NCBI GenBank assembly: GCA_045626925.1
Contig: JAZUQZ010000003.1
Coordinates: 1 to 64,000 of the forward strand
Length of the DNA stretch: 64,000 bases
Direction of reading: 5' to 3'
From: Aphodoplasma sp045626925
GTDB lineage: Bacteria; Bacillota; Clostridia; UBA1381; UMGS1253
A model generated the notes under the pieces. That model had not been told where the DNA came from and did not search any database. It saw only the letters and a program-made list of their open reading frames with translations. The translations under genes were made by a program, and so were the position numbers. Below are positions 61,108 through 64,000 of the stretch, in pieces. The number at the start of each line of letters is the position of its first letter. Within the stretch, counting starts at the first letter, position 1.

Positions 61108-62085
61108 TTATAATAAATTTTTTCTAAGTGTATCGGCATCATCGGGATGCATATATGCAGGAGCAATATCAAAAATCGTTTTGGCACCGTATGACTTATC
61201 CAAATACAAACGATAGGCTGCCCTTGCATATGCAACAAGCACGCTTGATGTGAACTCTGGATTTGAATCAAGAGTAAGATTAAACTCAATCAAATGCTTG
61301 TTTTCGCCTGTTTTTCCACTTCTCATTACGCTACCGCCATGCGGAATGCCGGCGTGCTCACGCACAAGCTCTTCCTCGCTTATAAAATGCACAGTCGTAT
61401 CATAATCAGCAAAATAATTTGGCATCTCTTTGATAGTTTTTTCAATAAGCGCCTTATCAGCGTTATCATAAGCAACAACAAAACACTCTCGTGTGTGTTT
61501 TTGCCTTGTTGAAAGCTCGGGATTCTCGCCATTGCGCACGCTGTTGAGTGATGCTTCAACAGGAATTGTGTATTGACGGGCATCCTTTACGCCGTCGATG
61601 CGTCTTATTGCATCTGAATGTCCCTGGCTTACGCCTTTGCCCCAAAAGGTATAGGCACGACCGTTTGGAAGAATTGCCTCACCCATAAGACGATTGAGCG
61701 AAAACAATCCGGGGTCCCAACCGATAGAAATTATGCTGACTTTTCTTCCTTCTTTACTTGCTTTGTCAACATTTTCAAAATGCTCGGGTATTTTTGCGTG
61801 TGTATCAAAGCTATCCACAACATTAAAATAACGAGCAAGCTCGGGTGTTTGTTGTGGCAAATCCTTTGCACTGCCACCACACAATATTATCACATCGATT
61901 TTATCTTGCATTGAAATTGCATCCTGCATCGAATATACAGGCACACCGGTAATAGTTTTAAGCGTATCGGGCGCGCGTCTTGTAAAAACGCCCACAAGCT
62001 CCATATCCTTTGATTGTGATATAGCAAGCTCTGTCCCTTTGCCAAGGTTTCCATATCCGGCGATTGCAACCCTGATAGTATTCAT
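61108..62085 (-). CDS. ddh: meso-diaminopimelate dehydrogenase
   Basis: 325 residues from ATG at 62085 (AAAGGAGTCGAG upstream); the frame to 62124 is less likely. NADPH-binding RVAIAGYGNLGKGTELAI at the N-terminus and the substrate region SIGWDPGLFSLNRLMGEAILP and FWGKGVSQGHSDAIRRIDGV, characteristic of Ddh. It makes meso-DAP directly from tetrahydrodipicolinate, bypassing the succinyl or acetyl branches, for peptidoglycan and lysine. It is 32 bp upstream of guaA. Confidence 0.94.
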   Translation of the reverse strand: MNTIRVAIAGYGNLGKGTELAISQSKDMELVGVFTRRAPDTLKTITGVPVYSMQDAISMQDKIDVIILCGGSAKDLPQQTPELARYFNVVDSFDTHAKIPEHFENVDKASKEGRKVSIISIGWDPGLFSLNRLMGEAILPNGRAYTFWGKGVSQGHSDAIRRIDGVKDARQYTIPVEASLNSVRNGENPELSTRQKHTRECFVVAYDNADKALIEKTIKEMPNYFADYDTTVHFISEEELVREHAGIPHGGSVMRSGKTGENKHLIEFNLTLDSNPEFTSSVLVAYARAAYRLYLDKSYGAKTIFDIAPAYMHPDDADTLRKNLL

Positions 62086-62137
62086 GTATAACTCGACTCC
62101 TTTGTGAGAAAGTAAAAATAACATTTTAACATTCTAT

Positions 62138-62166
62138 AGTATATCATTTTGGGCGTTTTCTTGCAA
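62138..62166 (-). promoter_or_regulatory. promoter of ddh-guaA
   Basis: Reverse-strand TTGCAA (62161-62166) and TATACT (62138-62143), 17 bp apart. Confidence 0.75.
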
Positions 62167-62226
62167 TAAAAAATTACAAAAACGCAATAAAAAATATTTT
62201 TATTTACTATATTTGATGTAATTTTA

Positions 62227-62255
62227 TTGTAATTGCGTCGGAGTTGTGGTATAAT
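62227..62255 (+). promoter_or_regulatory. promoter of murT-gatD
   Basis: TTGTAA (62227-62232), 17 bp, TATAAT (62250-62255) with TGG before the -10 (extended). About 75 bp upstream of murT. Confidence 0.75.
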
Positions 62256-62329
62256 TTATGATAATTGTTGAGTAATATCGCCCAGTGTTGTTTTGGCGAT
62301 AAAAGCTATTGTGAAATGAGGAATGACAA

Positions 62330-63694
62330 ATGAACAGAATAAAATTTGTTTTATCTGTTGTCGTGTCAAAAATATTATATTTTGCGTGTAAAATGCTTGG
62401 TTCGCGTGCGTCTACGGCACCCGGAAAATATGCGCGCAAAATTTGTCCGGACATAATAAGCATACTTTCAAAGAAGATAAAAAAACAAATTATTGTTGTT
62501 TGTGGAACAAACGGCAAAACAACTACAAATAACCTTATAAACACTACACTTTTGCGTGCGGGCTATAAGACGGTATGCAACAATGTCGGAGCAAATATGT
62601 TAGATGGTGTTGCAGCGGCTTTTTGCAAGAGCGCGGGCTTTTTTGGCACGCTTAATGCAGATTATGCATGTCTTGAGGTAGATGAGGCAAATTTAAAGCT
62701 ATTATTTAAACAGATGAGTCCATCAATCATAGTGGTGACAAATCTTTTCCGCGACCAGCTTGACAGATATGGCGAGGTCGATACAACATCAAAGCTTTTA
62801 AAAACGGCATTTGATTTGGCACCTGATGCAAAACTTATATTAAATGCAGATGACCCGACGACATCGGCTTTTGGCGATGGGAGAGAGGCAATCTATTATT
62901 CCATAGATGGCAAGGTCGATATGCTTTCGTGCAACGAAATGCGTGATGGAGCGGTTTGTCAAAAATGTGGGGAGCCACTTGTTTATGAATATTATCTTTA
63001 TGGTCGGCTTGGTCGTTATAAATGTCAAAAATGTGGTGACGAGAATAAGACGGCAACATATAAAGCAAGTGGCATAGCTGTAAAAGACGGGATACTTCAT
63101 TTTGATATTACAAGAGGCGACTTTGCCGCCCATGCAGAATCGGAGGTTACGGGTCTTTACAATGTATATAATATGCTTATGGCATATGCGGCTGCAGACA
63201 TAGTTGGAATTGATAACAAGTCGGTTTTATCTGTTTTGTGCTCGCAAAAACCGGAGCCGGGCCGTATGAGCCGTTTTGAGATAAATTCAAAAACTATCTA
63301 TCTTTTATTATCGAAAAATCCAATTGGCTTTAACCAATCTGTGAGCACTGTTATAAATGACAACAGAGAAAAAAATGTTCTTCTTGGGCTAAATGACCTG
63401 CCACAAGATGGCGAGGATATATCGTGGATTTGGGATGTTGATTTTGAAACACTTTTAAAGGGAGATGCAAAACATTATTATATTGTAGGCGAAAGACGAT
63501 TTGATATGTATTTGCGCCTAAAATATAGTGGCTATGATGAATCAAAAATAAAGATTTTTGATTCAATTGATGATGCTATTGAAGCTATGCTGTCTGATGA
63601 GCAGACAATAAACTATCTTCTTGTGAATTATTCGGTTATGTATCCTATGTATCTAAAGCTTAAAGCGCTTGAGGGAGGGAAAACAAATGAGTAA
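62330..63694 (+). CDS. murT: lipid II isoglutaminyl synthase subunit MurT
   Basis: 454 residues. Mur-ligase ATPase with P-loop VVCGTNGKTTTNNLI (56-70) and LEVDEANLKLLFKQMSP, VVTNLFRDQLDRYGEVD. The middle contains the MurT-specific zinc ribbon, CQKCGEP and CQKCGDE (about 210-235), and the C-terminal MurT domain has VLLGLNDLPQDGEDISWIWDVDFE. With GatD it amidates the D-Glu of lipid II to D-isoglutamine. A hydrophobic N-terminal stretch (about 5-22) may touch the membrane. It overlaps gatD by 8 bp. Confidence 0.94.
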   Translation: MNRIKFVLSVVVSKILYFACKMLGSRASTAPGKYARKICPDIISILSKKIKKQIIVVCGTNGKTTTNNLINTTLLRAGYKTVCNNVGANMLDGVAAAFCKSAGFFGTLNADYACLEVDEANLKLLFKQMSPSIIVVTNLFRDQLDRYGEVDTTSKLLKTAFDLAPDAKLILNADDPTTSAFGDGREAIYYSIDGKVDMLSCNEMRDGAVCQKCGEPLVYEYYLYGRLGRYKCQKCGDENKTATYKASGIAVKDGILHFDITRGDFAAHAESEVTGLYNVYNMLMAYAAADIVGIDNKSVLSVLCSQKPEPGRMSRFEINSKTIYLLLSKNPIGFNQSVSTVINDNREKNVLLGLNDLPQDGEDISWIWDVDFETLLKGDAKHYYIVGERRFDMYLRLKYSGYDESKIKIFDSIDDAIEAMLSDEQTINYLLVNYSVMYPMYLKLKALEGGKTNE

Positions 63695-64000
63695 AAAAAC
63701 AATCACACTCTATCATTTATATCCGGACCTCTTAAATTTACATGCAGATTTTGGTAATGTTGCAGTAATAAAAATGCGATGCGAAAAGCGTGGTATAGAG
63801 TTTATATTAAAAACGCTTGCCATAGATGAAAGTGCTGACTTTTGTGATGCAGATATTATTATGCTTGGCGGTGGCTCGCCAAAGGAGCTGCGCAAAGTAA
63901 GTGAGCAAAAAAGAGTTATTGCCGATGCGCTTAAAAATTATGTCCAAAGCGATGGTATTGTGTTTGCAAGCTGTGAAGGATATCAGCTTTTGGGCAATTT
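63687..64000 (+). CDS. gatD: lipid II isoglutaminyl synthase glutaminase subunit GatD (partial, runs off right edge)
   Basis: The first 104 codons of a class I glutamine amidotransferase. LYHLYPDLLNLHADFGNVAVI is the GatD N-terminus, IIMLGGGSPKELRKVSEQ follows, and the nucleophile cysteine lies in FASCEGYQLLG near the end of the window. GAGGGAGGGAAAACA precedes the ATG at 63687, inside the end of murT. Supplies ammonia to MurT. Confidence 0.92.
   Translation, partial: MSKKTITLYHLYPDLLNLHADFGNVAVIKMRCEKRGIEFILKTLAIDESADFCDADIIMLGGGSPKELRKVSEQKRVIADALKNYVQSDGIVFASCEGYQLLGN

Noticed and set aside
1..64000. CRISPR arrays, tRNA or rRNA genes
   Set aside because: No regularly spaced repeats, no CCA-ended cloverleaf with GTTCNANNC box, and no rRNA-like stretches were recognised on reading.

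Overview
The window looks like a chromosomal segment of a low-GC, Gram-positive anaerobe of the class Clostridia. Reasons: the sepF-ylm-divIVA division cluster, a PyrR-attenuated pyr operon, meso-DAP dehydrogenase, MurT/GatD, an FprA/rubredoxin oxygen-defence pair, strong GGAGG-type ribosome sites with frequent GTG/TTG starts, TTGACA-17-TATAAT promoters and dense U-tailed hairpin terminators. Species cannot be named from the sequence alone. Nearly all of it is compact housekeeping DNA; accessory material is confined to the left edge (1-2.7 kb) and to 58.4-60 kb.

Layout: 0-2.7 kb holds the C-terminal end of a polymorphic-toxin-like protein, an M16 peptidase and a frame-disrupted membrane protein. 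3-14.4 kb is a set of mostly single genes: DUF2156 and GNAT acyltransferases, an AraC regulator divergent from a NagB-like sugar isomerase, a membrane fusion protein, an acyltransferase, a LysR regulator divergent from a CofE-like protein, cysteine synthase and glutamate dehydrogenase. 14.5-22.7 kb is a division/translation run: yggS, sepF, yggT, ylmH, divIVA, ileS, aroB, lspA, rluD. 22.7-28.4 kb is a complete UMP pathway segment, pyrR-pyrB-pyrC-pyrF-pyrK-pyrD, behind a PyrR attenuator. galE follows on the other strand. 29.6-42.5 kb carries plsX-acpP-rnc, an Elp3-like radical SAM gene, a VIT1/ferritin-like fusion, a PfkB kinase, smc-ftsY and a UPF0182 protein. 42.7-51.2 kb carries ilvE, glyQS, secD-secF, an EF-G paralogue and an orphan UgpC/MsmX-type ATPase.

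51.2-58.3 kb is the most interesting part. Three genes here are very small: a 48-aa ribbon-helix-helix protein, a 74-aa helix-turn-helix protein and a 52-aa rubredoxin. At about 53.82-54.44 kb lies a roughly 610-nt structured non-coding RNA closed by a perfect 9-bp end-to-end helix. It is followed directly by a multi-spanning membrane protein gene, dxs and tlyA. Length, closure and gene order together identify OLE RNA (ornate, large, extremophilic RNA) and its partner OapA. The family is known but rare, and its role is only partly understood.

58.4-64 kb holds an AbrB-like regulator, a scar containing an IS256-family transposase fragment and a truncated gene, a tandem GNAT protein, a GMP synthase lacking its glutaminase domain, DAP dehydrogenase, and the start of the murT-gatD peptidoglycan amidation operon, which runs off the right edge.
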